Position numbers and translations under genes: made by a program | Source of the DNA: Azospirillum sp. B21 | Lineage (GTDB): Bacteria > Pseudomonadota > Alphaproteobacteria > Azospirillales > Azospirillaceae | Direction of reading: 5' to 3' | Assembly: GCF_008364825.1 (NCBI RefSeq) | Contig: NZ_VTTO01000007.1 | Coordinates: 186,001 to 250,000, forward strand | Length of the DNA: 64,000 bases | In this document: positions 25,065 through 32,927 of the stretch, piece by piece | Position numbering within the stretch: position 1 is the first letter of the stretch | Layout of the letters: each line of letters opens with the position of its first letter | Notes under the pieces: model-generated | The model's input: the letters and a program-made list of their open reading frames with translations, nothing else | Database searches by the model: none | What the model was told of the DNA's origin: nothing

Positions 25065-26039
25065 ATGCGTAACCCCTACTGGCAAGGACCCGTCTCCTCG
25101 AACTTCGATGGGGTGCGCTTCTTCAATCCGGGAGAGCCTGACACCGACCGCTCGCTGCGGCAGCTGCTGCGCTGGCAGTTCGGCCGCCGGAAGGTCGAAT
25201 GGCCGGGCGAGGTGCCGGTCACTCCGGCCAAGCCGGAACCGGGTGTCGACGCGCTGCGCGTGACGGTGGTGGGGCATGCGACCGCACTGATCCAGGCGCC
25301 GGGGCTGAACATCCTGACCGATCCGGTCTGGTCGGAGCGGGCGAGCCCGGTACGCTTCGCCGGGCCGAAGCGGGCGACCGCGCCGGGCATCCGGTTCGAC
25401 GACCTGCCGAGGATCGACGCCGTCCTGCTGTCGCACAATCATTACGACCATATGGATATCGACACCCTGCGGCGGCTGCATGAACGCGACCGGCCGCTGG
25501 TCGTCACGCCGCTCGGCAACGACACCATTCTACGCAAACATATGCCCGGAATCAGGACTGCGGCGGGCGACTGGTGGAGCCGGTTCGAGCTTGCCGCGGG
25601 CGCGGAGGTCCACATCGTGCCGGCCAACCATTGGTCGTCGCGGACGGTGCGCGACCGGCGGATGGCGCTGTGGGGCGGCTTCCACCTGCGCATGCCGGCC
25701 GGCACGCTCTATTTCGCCGGCGACACCGGCTATGGCACCGGAGCGGCCTTCAAGGCGATCCACCGGCGGCTGGGCGGCTGCGACCTCGCGCTGATCCCCA
25801 TCGGCGCCTACGACCCGCGCTGGTTCATGTCCGCCCAGCATTGCGACCCGGAGGAAGCGGTGCGGATCATGCTGGATGTCGGGGCGCGGAAGGCCGTCGG
25901 CATCCATTGGGGCACCTTCGCCCTGACCGACGAGGCGCGCGAAGAGCCGCCCGAACGGCTGCGCGCCACGCTGGCCGGCCACGGCATCGAGCCCGGCCGG
26001 TTCGAAGCGGCCTTCCCCGGAATGGTGGTGAGCGCCTGA
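25065..26039 (+). CDS. MBL-fold metallo-hydrolase, UlaG/NAPE-PLD-like
   Basis: 324 residues. Metal-binding stretches: LLSHNHYDHMD (the HxHxDH motif), PANHWSSR, YFAGDTGYG with the bridging aspartate, and VGIHWGTFALTD with the final histidine. The layout fits the NAPE-PLD/RomA-like phosphodiesterase and lactonase group. The substrate is unknown. ATG 25065 was preferred to GTG 25026 because GAGG precedes it and the longer form starts within the divergent helicase promoter region. Confidence 0.87.
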   Translation: MRNPYWQGPVSSNFDGVRFFNPGEPDTDRSLRQLLRWQFGRRKVEWPGEVPVTPAKPEPGVDALRVTVVGHATALIQAPGLNILTDPVWSERASPVRFAGPKRATAPGIRFDDLPRIDAVLLSHNHYDHMDIDTLRRLHERDRPLVVTPLGNDTILRKHMPGIRTAAGDWWSRFELAAGAEVHIVPANHWSSRTVRDRRMALWGGFHLRMPAGTLYFAGDTGYGTGAAFKAIHRRLGGCDLALIPIGAYDPRWFMSAQHCDPEEAVRIMLDVGARKAVGIHWGTFALTDEAREEPPERLRATLAGHGIEPGRFEAAFPGMVVSA

Positions 26040-26065
26040 TGGGGCGGCGCCCACCCGCCCCCATC
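26038..26065. terminator. Stem-loop between convergent genes
   Basis: GATGGGGCGG pairs with CCGCCCCCATC (one extra C) across a seven-base loop, overlapping the metallo-hydrolase stop and lying just past the aldo-keto reductase stop on the other strand. It could stop both transcripts, but there is no T-tract. Confidence 0.35.
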
Positions 26066-26078
26066 AAGCCGCACACCA

Positions 26079-27065
26079 TCAAGCCGGTGTCGGCGCCTGT
26101 TCCGGCAGGACACCCGATGCCTTCAGCTCCCGCCAGAAATCGGCGGGGATCGGCTGGGCCATCAATTGGACGTTCTCGTGCACCCGCGCCGGGTTCTTGG
26201 TGCCGGGAATGACCGAGGCGACCACCGGATGGGCGGCGCAGAACTGCAGGGCCGCCGCGCGTAGGTCGACGCCATGGCGGCCGGCGATCTCCGCCAGACG
26301 GTCGCGGGCGGCCACCTTGTCGGCGGAGGCTTCCTGGTACTCGAAGGTCTTGCCGCCGGCGATGATGCCGGAGTTGTAGGGACCGCCGACCACCACATGC
26401 ACGCCGCGTTCCCCGCAGCGCGGGAACAGTTCGTCGAGTGCCGGCTGGTTCAGCAGGCTGTAGCGGCCGGCCAGCAGGAAGACGTCCGGATCGGCGCGCT
26501 CCAGCGCCATGACGCAGGGCTCCACCCGGTTGACGCCGAGGCCCCAGGCGCGGATCACCCCCTCCTCGCGCAATTGGGTGAGCGCCACGGCGGCCCCCTT
26601 CATGGCGGTGTCGAACACCTCCAGCCAGCGGTCGCCATGGGCATCCTCGGCGCAGTCGTGGATGTAGGCGATGTCGATGCGTGCCATGCCCAGCCGCTGC
26701 AGACTGTCCTCGATCGACCGGCGGACGCCATCGGCGGTGTAGTCGTAATCGACGCGGAACGGCAGGCCCTTCACGAAGGGGCCATGGCGCCCGCCCTTGC
26801 TCTCGTCCGCGCGGAGCAGCCGCCCGACCTTGGTGGACAGCACGAACTGGTCGCGCGGGCGGTTGCGCAGCACATGGCCGAACCGGTGTTCCGAAATGCC
26901 CGGACCATATTCGGGAGCCGTGTCGAAATAGCGGATGCCGGCGTCCCAGGCAGCATCGAGCGTGGCTTCGGCGATGTCGTCCGCCACCTCCTCGAACATG
27001 TTGCCCAGGGGAGCGCCGCCGAAGCCGAGCGGGCCGGGCGGAGCGAAATGCGCGCTGTCTGGCAT
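26079..27065 (-). CDS. Aldo/keto reductase, aldose/pyridoxal dehydrogenase type
   Basis: 328 residues. The TIM-barrel NAD(P)-dependent reductase has the catalytic tyrosine in FDTAPEYGPG and lysine in STKVGRLL, with YIHDCAEDAHGDRW following. This subgroup includes D-threo-aldose 1-dehydrogenase, L-fucose dehydrogenase and pyridoxal 4-dehydrogenase; I cannot tell which. ATG 27065 has GAGG six bases upstream, so the longer frame back to 27290 was rejected, as it would overlap the divergent gene promoter. Confidence 0.88.
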   Translation of the reverse strand: MPDSAHFAPPGPLGFGGAPLGNMFEEVADDIAEATLDAAWDAGIRYFDTAPEYGPGISEHRFGHVLRNRPRDQFVLSTKVGRLLRADESKGGRHGPFVKGLPFRVDYDYTADGVRRSIEDSLQRLGMARIDIAYIHDCAEDAHGDRWLEVFDTAMKGAAVALTQLREEGVIRAWGLGVNRVEPCVMALERADPDVFLLAGRYSLLNQPALDELFPRCGERGVHVVVGGPYNSGIIAGGKTFEYQEASADKVAARDRLAEIAGRHGVDLRAAALQFCAAHPVVASVIPGTKNPARVHENVQLMAQPIPADFWRELKASGVLPEQAPTPA

Positions 27066-27241
27066 GGGAAACCTCATCATATCCGACGCCCTTGCCGCTG
27101 GGCGGGGCGCCGATGCCTTTGGTTGCCCACCTTCAACACCGCTTTTCGGGAGGCCGTTCCGCCTGCGCTTGAAGACCGTTTTGCCGACGACCAGCTTGGT
27201 TAGGGTGATGCGGCATCGGATCAGGGCGGAACAGGGCGGAC

Positions 27242-28387
27242 ATGGCGGCGAAGGGCCAGAACGGACAAAGGGCAGCCGGACCGGAGGCAAGCGCGGAGAT
27301 CCTTGCCGAGGCGCGCCGCATCGTCACCGCCGATGACCGGAGCGCCCTGGTGCCGACCGCATCGCTGGCCGAACTGGCCGAAGTCCTCGCCGATACCTTC
27401 GACGAGAGCTATACGGCCGAGCGGGTGCTCTCCCTGCTCGCGCCCGCCCACCGCAGAAGCTTGTGCCGAAGCCTGACTGGCCGTTTCGCCGAACCCGATG
27501 AATCCGGCGGTGCGGAGGTCTGGCTGCCGGCGGATCTGCTGGACAGGCTGCGGACCATCGCAGACACCCCGCTCGACGCGATCCGCACCCTGCTGGACAG
27601 CGGGCGCGGCCTGCCGGAACCGGGCAGCGAGGAGCATTGCCGCAACCGCCGTTGCGCGCCGCGCATCCTCCTGTCGGACCCCGGCGGCTGGCAATGCGGC
27701 ACCTGCGGGCTGAGCGGGCGCACCGACTTGGCCCCCAACTCCATCGTCGCCCAGCGGCTGGCCGACCAGCGCAGCCGGATCACCGACCTCCACGCGCTGA
27801 CTGCCGGACTGTACGAGGGCTGGGGGGCCGGGGAGCGTTTCACCGCCGCCGATGCCGCGGCACAGCGGCCACTCGGCAACCGGACCGACCGCGACCGGCT
27901 GAAGGCCATGCTTGCCGACCTCGTGCAGGAAGGGCTGATCGAGGAGGCGCCGGGGCCGCGCGGCGGTGCCGGTTATCGCGTGCTGGAGGAGCCGCCCGAC
28001 TGGATCGCCGACACCATGGAGGAACGCCGGCACCAGCGGGAGGCCGAGGCCCGTGCCCGCGAAGAACGCGCCTCCCAACTGCGCCGGGTTCTGGAAAATG
28101 GGCTGACCCACACGACGCTGTCCGGGGAACTGGTGGAGATCGCCCAGAACGACCGTGGCCTGGAACTGCGCTTCCCCTCCATTCCGTCCTGGGAGTTGCG
28201 GGAGGAGATGAAGCGGCAGGGGCAATGCCGGTGGGACGGCCGCCGCCGGCGCTGGTGCCGGCTGTCCCCCGTCACCAGCGTCGAACCCTGGCTGGCCGCG
28301 GCGCTGGACGCCGGTGCGACCGTAGCCCCGCTCGGCACCGCCGATCCGGATGCCGAGGATTGGGGCTATGAGGACTGGGACGACTGA
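27242..28387 (+). CDS. Unknown protein with a zinc-ribbon-like motif
   Basis: 381 residues, no family recognised. A four-cysteine zinc-ribbon motif, C-x4-C-x13-C-x2-C, lies at about 135-157 (CRNRRC then CGTC). A region at about 190-245 (LTAGLYEGWGAG, LVQEGLIEEAPGPRGGAGYRV) looks like a winged helix. A charged helix EERRHQREAEARAREERASQ at about 260-280 follows, and the C-terminus is acidic (ending EDWGYEDWDD). This layout suggests nucleic-acid binding. It stands alone between divergent aldo-keto reductase and convergent Lrp genes. Good codon structure and a plausible purine-rich start region support it as real. Confidence 0.75.
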   Translation: MAAKGQNGQRAAGPEASAEILAEARRIVTADDRSALVPTASLAELAEVLADTFDESYTAERVLSLLAPAHRRSLCRSLTGRFAEPDESGGAEVWLPADLLDRLRTIADTPLDAIRTLLDSGRGLPEPGSEEHCRNRRCAPRILLSDPGGWQCGTCGLSGRTDLAPNSIVAQRLADQRSRITDLHALTAGLYEGWGAGERFTAADAAAQRPLGNRTDRDRLKAMLADLVQEGLIEEAPGPRGGAGYRVLEEPPDWIADTMEERRHQREAEARAREERASQLRRVLENGLTHTTLSGELVEIAQNDRGLELRFPSIPSWELREEMKRQGQCRWDGRRRRWCRLSPVTSVEPWLAAALDAGATVAPLGTADPDAEDWGYEDWDD

Positions 28388-28395
28388 CCGTCCTG

Positions 28396-28881
28396 CTAGA
28401 CGTCCACGTCGAGGGTGACCTTCACCGGGTCGAGCACCACCAGGGTCTGGAAGGACTGCACCAGTTCATTGTCGGCGAACAGGCGGCGCGACAAAACCTC
28501 GTAGCTCGCCATGTCCGGGACCAGCAGGATCAGGATGAAGCTGGCCTTGCCGGTGACCAGATAGCACTGCTGCACCTCCGGCGCCTCGCGGAACAGGCGC
28601 TTGGCGGCGGCGATCACGGGGGAGCGGTCGTTGACCGTCTGGACCTCCACCACCACGGTCACGCCCTGGCCGACGCTGGCCGGATCGATCACCGCAACGT
28701 TGCGGCGGATGATGCCGGCCGCCTCCATCCGGGCGATGCGGCGCTGCACCGCCGGGGCGGAGAGATTGACCGCCTCCCCGATCGCCCGCTGCGAGGTCGC
28801 GTTGTCGCGCTGGAGAATGCGCAGGATCGCGCGGTCCTGGTCGTCGAGCTGGTCCGGCGGTCGAGCGGTTGTTGAGCGCAT
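28396..28881 (-). CDS. Lrp/AsnC family transcriptional regulator
   Basis: 161 residues. N-terminal helix-turn-helix LDDQDRAILRILQRDNATSQ followed by NLSAPAVQRRIARMEAAGII, then the ligand-binding RAM domain (about 75-150) with VNDRSPVI and YLVTGKASFILILLVPD. It is divergently arranged with an RhtA-like exporter 112 bases away, which is a common pairing: the regulator senses an amino acid and controls its efflux. Confidence 0.94.
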   Translation of the reverse strand: MRSTTARPPDQLDDQDRAILRILQRDNATSQRAIGEAVNLSAPAVQRRIARMEAAGIIRRNVAVIDPASVGQGVTVVVEVQTVNDRSPVIAAAKRLFREAPEVQQCYLVTGKASFILILLVPDMASYEVLSRRLFADNELVQSFQTLVVLDPVKVTLDVDV

Positions 28882-28993
28882 GGGGGCTCTTGCGAAATAA
28901 CGATGCGTCGATGGGGCGAAACTTAAGCGCTCAGCGCCGCAACGTCACAGTATCTTTTCGTCCGGACCCACCCTCAATCCGGAGCCCCCGAGC

Positions 28994-29878
28994 GTGGCGA
29001 ACGCCTCCACCGATCCGACGACCGCCGGCAGGACGGAGCCTGCGGTGCTGCAGCTGCTGCTCCTGCTGGCTTCGCTGCTGTCGCAATATGTCGGCGCCGC
29101 ATCGGCCAAGTCGCTGTTCCCGCTGGTGGGGGCGGAGGGCGTCACGGCGCTGCGGGTCGGGCTGTCCGCGCTGATGCTGGCGGCGATCCTGCGGCCTTGG
29201 CGCAGCCGTCCCGGCCGCGGGGATTTGCGCAACCTGCTGGTCTACGGCACGACGCTGGGGGCGATGAACCTGTCGATCTACCGCGCGATGGAGCTGATCC
29301 CCATCGGCATCGCCATCGCCATCGAGGTGACCGGACCGCTGGCGGTGGCGCTGCTCGGCTCCCGCCGGCTGAAGGACTTCCTGTGGATCGCTTGCGCTGC
29401 GACCGGCCTTGCCCTGCTGCTGCCGCTGCAACAGGCGGCGACCGCGCTCGACCCGCTGGGCGTCGTCTATGCGGCGGCGGCGGCGCTGTGCTGGGCGCTC
29501 TACATCGTGTTCGGCAAGCGCGCCTCGTCCCTGCCCGGCGGACAGGCAGTGGCCTGGGGCATGCTGGTCGCCGCCAGCTTCACGGTGCCGCTGGGGGTCG
29601 CCCATGCCGGCGGCGGATTGCTGGTCCCGTCCGTGCTGGCGGTCGGCCTCGCGGTGGCCGCGTTGTCCAGCATGCTGCCCTACACGCTGGAGATGATGGC
29701 GCTCCGCCGCCTGCCCGGCCCCGTGTTCGGCCTCGCAGTCAGCGCGTCGCCGGCCGTGGCTGCGATGATCGGCTTCCTGATACTGGGCGAACGGTTGAGC
29801 TGGGTGCAGTGGGCGGCCATCGCCTGCATCATGTGCGCGTCGGCCGGCAGCGCGCTGGGCAAAGCCAAATCAGGCTGA
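28994..29878 (+). CDS. EamA-family amino acid exporter, RhtA-like
   Basis: 294 residues, ten predicted membrane helices in two EamA repeats. RhtA-like stretches are FPLVGAEGVTALRVGLSALML, NLSIYRAMELIPIGIAIAIE and LPYTLEMMALRRLPGPVFGL. RhtA exports threonine and homoserine; close paralogues carry other amino acids. Starts at GTG 28994 with GGAG upstream. The divergent Lrp-type gene probably controls it. Confidence 0.9.
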   Translation: MANASTDPTTAGRTEPAVLQLLLLLASLLSQYVGAASAKSLFPLVGAEGVTALRVGLSALMLAAILRPWRSRPGRGDLRNLLVYGTTLGAMNLSIYRAMELIPIGIAIAIEVTGPLAVALLGSRRLKDFLWIACAATGLALLLPLQQAATALDPLGVVYAAAAALCWALYIVFGKRASSLPGGQAVAWGMLVAASFTVPLGVAHAGGGLLVPSVLAVGLAVAALSSMLPYTLEMMALRRLPGPVFGLAVSASPAVAAMIGFLILGERLSWVQWAAIACIMCASAGSALGKAKSG

Positions 29879-29893
29879 TCGGCGTCCGGCGGC

Positions 29894-30661
29894 TCAGGCC
29901 GGTACGATGCGGACACCCGCCGCGGTGAGCCGCCCTGCCCGCTCGTCGTCGAGGCCGCGGTCGCAGCAGAGGATGTCGAAGCTGTCGAGCTTGGCGAAGA
30001 AGGCCGGCTTGACCTGATCGAACTTGCTGGTGTCGATCACCAGCGCCTTGGTCACGGCGTTGGCGATGGCGGTCTGCTTGATCTCCACCTCGTGGAAGTT
30101 GGAGCAGCTGATTCCCAGCGACTCGTGCACGCCGCCGGCCGAGATGAAGGCGGTGTTGATGCCGATGCCGCGCAGCATCTCCAGCGACTCGGGGCTGGAG
30201 AAGGACGCCGACGAGGCGTGATAGAGGCCGCCCAGCATGACCACGCGCACGCCCGGCTTGCGGCAGACGATCTCCGCGATGTTCATGGCGTAGCAGACCA
30301 CCGTGATCTGGCTGTCGGCCGGGATGCGGCTGGCGAGGTGGGTGGTGGTGGTGCCACAGTCGATGAACACCGTCTCCCCCGGCTTCAGCAAGGTCGCCGC
30401 CGCCTCGCAGGCCGCCCGCTTCATCTCGATATGGGCGTCGCGCTCCCGGTCCAGCATGTAACCCATGCCGCCGCTGCTCTCCAGCCCGCCGGCGATGTAG
30501 CCGCCGAGATAGGCGAAGCGCCCGCCGCAGGACGCGATGTCGCGGCGCACCGTCATCTCGGAAACGCCCAGCAGCCGGGCCGCGTCCTTCAGCCGAAGAT
30601 ATCCGCCGGCATCCAGTGCGGTCTGTAACCGGTCGAGGCGATCGGCCCTTCTCATCGACAT
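29894..30661 (-). CDS. deoR: DeoR-family transcriptional repressor
   Basis: 255 residues. N-terminal helix-turn-helix GYLRLKDAARLLGVSEMTVRRD at about 20-45, C-terminal sugar-phosphate-sensing domain with FIDCGTTTTHLA and FISAGGVHESLGIS. It is divergent from deoC and the sugar importer operon, so it most likely represses them in the absence of a phosphorylated sugar. Two palindromic operators lie in the 279-base gap (30854 and 30875). Start 30661 or 30655 (ATG ATG close together) cannot be separated. Orthology to E. coli DeoR is inferred from context. Confidence 0.85.
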   Translation of the reverse strand: MSMRRADRLDRLQTALDAGGYLRLKDAARLLGVSEMTVRRDIASCGGRFAYLGGYIAGGLESSGGMGYMLDRERDAHIEMKRAACEAAATLLKPGETVFIDCGTTTTHLASRIPADSQITVVCYAMNIAEIVCRKPGVRVVMLGGLYHASSASFSSPESLEMLRGIGINTAFISAGGVHESLGISCSNFHEVEIKQTAIANAVTKALVIDTSKFDQVKPAFFAKLDSFDILCCDRGLDDERAGRLTAAGVRIVPA

Positions 30662-30805
30662 ATCCGCATCCCGTAGCGCTTCCGTCCAGCCGGTTCCGCC
30701 CTGCCCGGGCACGGCCGCAGCCTACAATCCAAACGGGTTAATCCCAATGGCACGATGCCCGGAACGGCTTGGGCGTAGCCAAAATCACAATCGCATGCAT
30801 TGATC

Positions 30806-30835
30806 TTGACACACTGCGCGGCAGCATGAAACTAT
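30806..30835 (+). promoter_or_regulatory. Promoter candidate of the deoC operon
   Basis: TTGACA (30806-30811) and AACTAT (30830-30835) are 18 bases apart. Transcription would start near 30842, placing the two palindromic operators just downstream of the start. Confidence 0.45.
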
Positions 30836-30853
30836 CCTTTCAGAAAATGTTAG

Positions 30854-30886
30854 GATGTTAACATCAGCGCACGAGATGTTGGCATC
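30854..30886. promoter_or_regulatory. Tandem DeoR-type operators
   Basis: GATGTTAACATC (30854-30865) is a perfect palindrome and GATGTTGGCATC (30875-30886) a near-copy, 21 bases apart centre to centre, i.e. two helical turns on the same face. A further ATGTTAGG half-site lies directly before. They sit between the divergent deoR-type gene and deoC, downstream of the predicted promoter, as expected for repression. Confidence 0.6.
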
Positions 30887-30940
30887 CCGGCGGCAATCGA
30901 GGAGAGGCCCGGCGAAAAGGGTCTCCCCGGGAGGACCAAG

Positions 30941-31612
30941 ATGCCCGTTCCCAGCGTCCCGACGGAGTCGGCCGGTCTGGCTCCGTTCATCGACCACACC
31001 ATCCTGCGCCCGGACGCCCAGCCTGCCGATGTCGAGCGGCTGTGCGACGAGGCGCGCGCGCATGGCTTCAAGGCGGTCTGCGTCAACCCGATCTTCATCC
31101 CGCTGGTGACGGAGCGGCTGGCCGGATCGCCGGTGGCGCCCTGCGCCGTGATCTGCTTCCCCTTCGGCGCCGATCCCACGGCGATCAAGGCCGACGAGGC
31201 AGAATGGGTGGTCCGCCACGGCGCCCGCGAGGTCGACATGGTGATCCCCATCGGCCTGCTGAAGGGCGGCAGGACTTCGGAAGTCCGCGACGACATCGCC
31301 GCGGTCAAGCGCGCCTGCGGCGACGCCCTGCTGAAGGTCATCATCGAGACCTGCCTGCTCACCGACGACGAGAAGATTCTGGCCTGCCGCCTGTCGCAGG
31401 AGGCCGGAGCCGATTTCGTCAAGACCTCCACCGGCTTCGCCGGGGGCGGCGCCACCGTCGAGGATGTGGCGCTGATGCGCCGCACCGTCGGCGACGAGAT
31501 GGGCGTCAAGGCGTCGGGCGGCGTGCGGACGACCGAGGATGCCCGCCGCATGATCGCAGCCGGTGCCTCGCGCATCGGCGCCAGCGCCAGCGTGGCGATC
31601 GTCGGCGGCTGA
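30941..31612 (+). CDS. deoC: Deoxyribose-phosphate aldolase
   Basis: 223 residues, the normal bacterial size. Class I aldolase motifs: IDHTILRPDA near the start, KVIIETCLL with a catalytic-site lysine, and the Schiff-base lysine in DFVKTSTGF; KASGGVRTTEDA follows. It splits 2-deoxyribose 5-phosphate into glyceraldehyde 3-phosphate and acetaldehyde. First gene of a sugar importer/kinase operon, with a GGGAGGACC ribosome site. Supports deoxyribose or a deoxynucleoside-derived sugar as a growth substrate. Confidence 0.93.
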   Translation: MPVPSVPTESAGLAPFIDHTILRPDAQPADVERLCDEARAHGFKAVCVNPIFIPLVTERLAGSPVAPCAVICFPFGADPTAIKADEAEWVVRHGAREVDMVIPIGLLKGGRTSEVRDDIAAVKRACGDALLKVIIETCLLTDDEKILACRLSQEAGADFVKTSTGFAGGGATVEDVALMRRTVGDEMGVKASGGVRTTEDARRMIAAGASRIGASASVAIVGG

Positions 31613-31795
31613 CGCCGCGGGCCCACGCTGCACAGCGTGCCGGCCGGGCGGGTGTTCCGTCCGTCCCAGCCGGCACGGCATCATCAAAAACGGAACGCGG
31701 AAGGGGGTGGCAAACACCCCGGCGCCGCCGGTGAGTCGAGGCTTCCCCTCCCCCACCGGGCGGCGCACATCGCCTGCCATGGGAGTCACGCCAAC

Positions 31796-32842
31796 ATGAA
31801 GAAGTTGCTGTCTTCGCTCATCGTCGCCGCGTCGCTGGTCGCCGGGCCGGCGATGGCCGCCGATCCGGTTCCGACCCCGGATGCCGTCAAGACGCTGAAG
31901 TCCGACGCCACCAAGAAGAAATACTCCATCGCCACCGTGGTGAAGGTCGACGGCATCGCCTGGTTCGACCGCATGCGCGACGGCGTGAAGCAGTTCGCCG
32001 GCGACACCGGCCACGACACCTGGATGGTGGGGCCGAGCCAGGCCGACGCGGCGGCGCAGGTCCAGCTGGTCGAGAACCTGATCGCCCAGGGCGTGGACGC
32101 CATCGCCATCGTCCCCTTCTCCGTCGAGGCGGTGGAGCCGGTGCTGAAGAAGGCGCGCGACCGCGGCATCGTGGTGATCGCGCATGAGGCGTCGAACATC
32201 CAGAACGCCGACTATGTGCTGGAGGCCTTCGACAACTTCGCCTACGGCGCCAAGCTGATGGAAGTGCTGGGCAAGGCGATGGGCGGCGAGGGCAAGTATG
32301 TCTGCACCGTCGGCAGCCTGACCTCGAAGTCGCAGAACGAATGGATCGACGGCGCCATCGCCTACCAGAAGCAGAACTTCCCCAAGATGCAGATGGTGAC
32401 CAACCGTCTGGAGACCTATGACGACGCCAACACCGACTACAACAAGCTGAAGGAAGTCCTGACCACCTACCCGGATCTGAAGGGCATCATCGGCGGCCCG
32501 ATGCCGACCTCGGCCGGCGCCGGCCGTCTGGTGGCCGAACGCGGCCTGAAGAACAAGCTGTTCTTCTCCGGCACCGGTCTGGTTTCTGTCGCCGGCCAGT
32601 ATCTGGCCCAGGGCGACATCCAGTACATCCAGTTCTGGGACCCCGCGGTCGCCGGCTATGCCATGAACATGATGGCGGTGATGGCGCTGGACGGGAAGAA
32701 GGACCAGATCAAGGCCGGCCTGAACCTGGGCCTGCCCGGCTACACCGCCCTGACCACGCCGCAGGGTGCCAAGGCCAACCTGCTGTACGGCCAGGGCTGG
32801 GTCGGCGTGACCAAGGAAAACATGGACGCCTACGACTTCTGA
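31796..32842 (+). CDS. Sugar ABC transporter periplasmic binding protein (RbsB/LsrB-type)
   Basis: 348 residues. Signal peptide at about 1-22 (LLSSLIVAASLVAGPAMAA), then a type-1 periplasmic-binding fold with IAIVPFSVEAVEPVLKKARD and VVIAHEASNIQNADYVLEA; the layout is that of the rhamnose/AI-2/ribose binding group. 183 bases separate it from deoC. A strong stem-loop follows its stop, which fits the higher demand for binding protein than for the membrane parts. Confidence 0.92.
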   Translation: MKKLLSSLIVAASLVAGPAMAADPVPTPDAVKTLKSDATKKKYSIATVVKVDGIAWFDRMRDGVKQFAGDTGHDTWMVGPSQADAAAQVQLVENLIAQGVDAIAIVPFSVEAVEPVLKKARDRGIVVIAHEASNIQNADYVLEAFDNFAYGAKLMEVLGKAMGGEGKYVCTVGSLTSKSQNEWIDGAIAYQKQNFPKMQMVTNRLETYDDANTDYNKLKEVLTTYPDLKGIIGGPMPTSAGAGRLVAERGLKNKLFFSGTGLVSVAGQYLAQGDIQYIQFWDPAVAGYAMNMMAVMALDGKKDQIKAGLNLGLPGYTALTTPQGAKANLLYGQGWVGVTKENMDAYDF

Positions 32843-32849
32843 TGACCTG

Positions 32850-32895
32850 AAGACGGGCGCCGGCGGTCCATAAAGGCAGCCGGCGCCCGCGTCTT
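32850..32895 (+). terminator. Stem-loop between binding protein and ATPase genes
   Basis: GGGCGCCGGC (32855-32864) pairs perfectly with GCCGGCGCCC (32879-32888), extended by AAGAC/GTCTT across a two-base bulge, and is followed by CATCCTTTTCC. It probably acts as partial terminator or as a 3' mRNA stabiliser. Confidence 0.55.
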
Positions 32896-32927
32896 CATCC
32901 TTTTCCTCGAACCGCCGGGCGGAAGAC

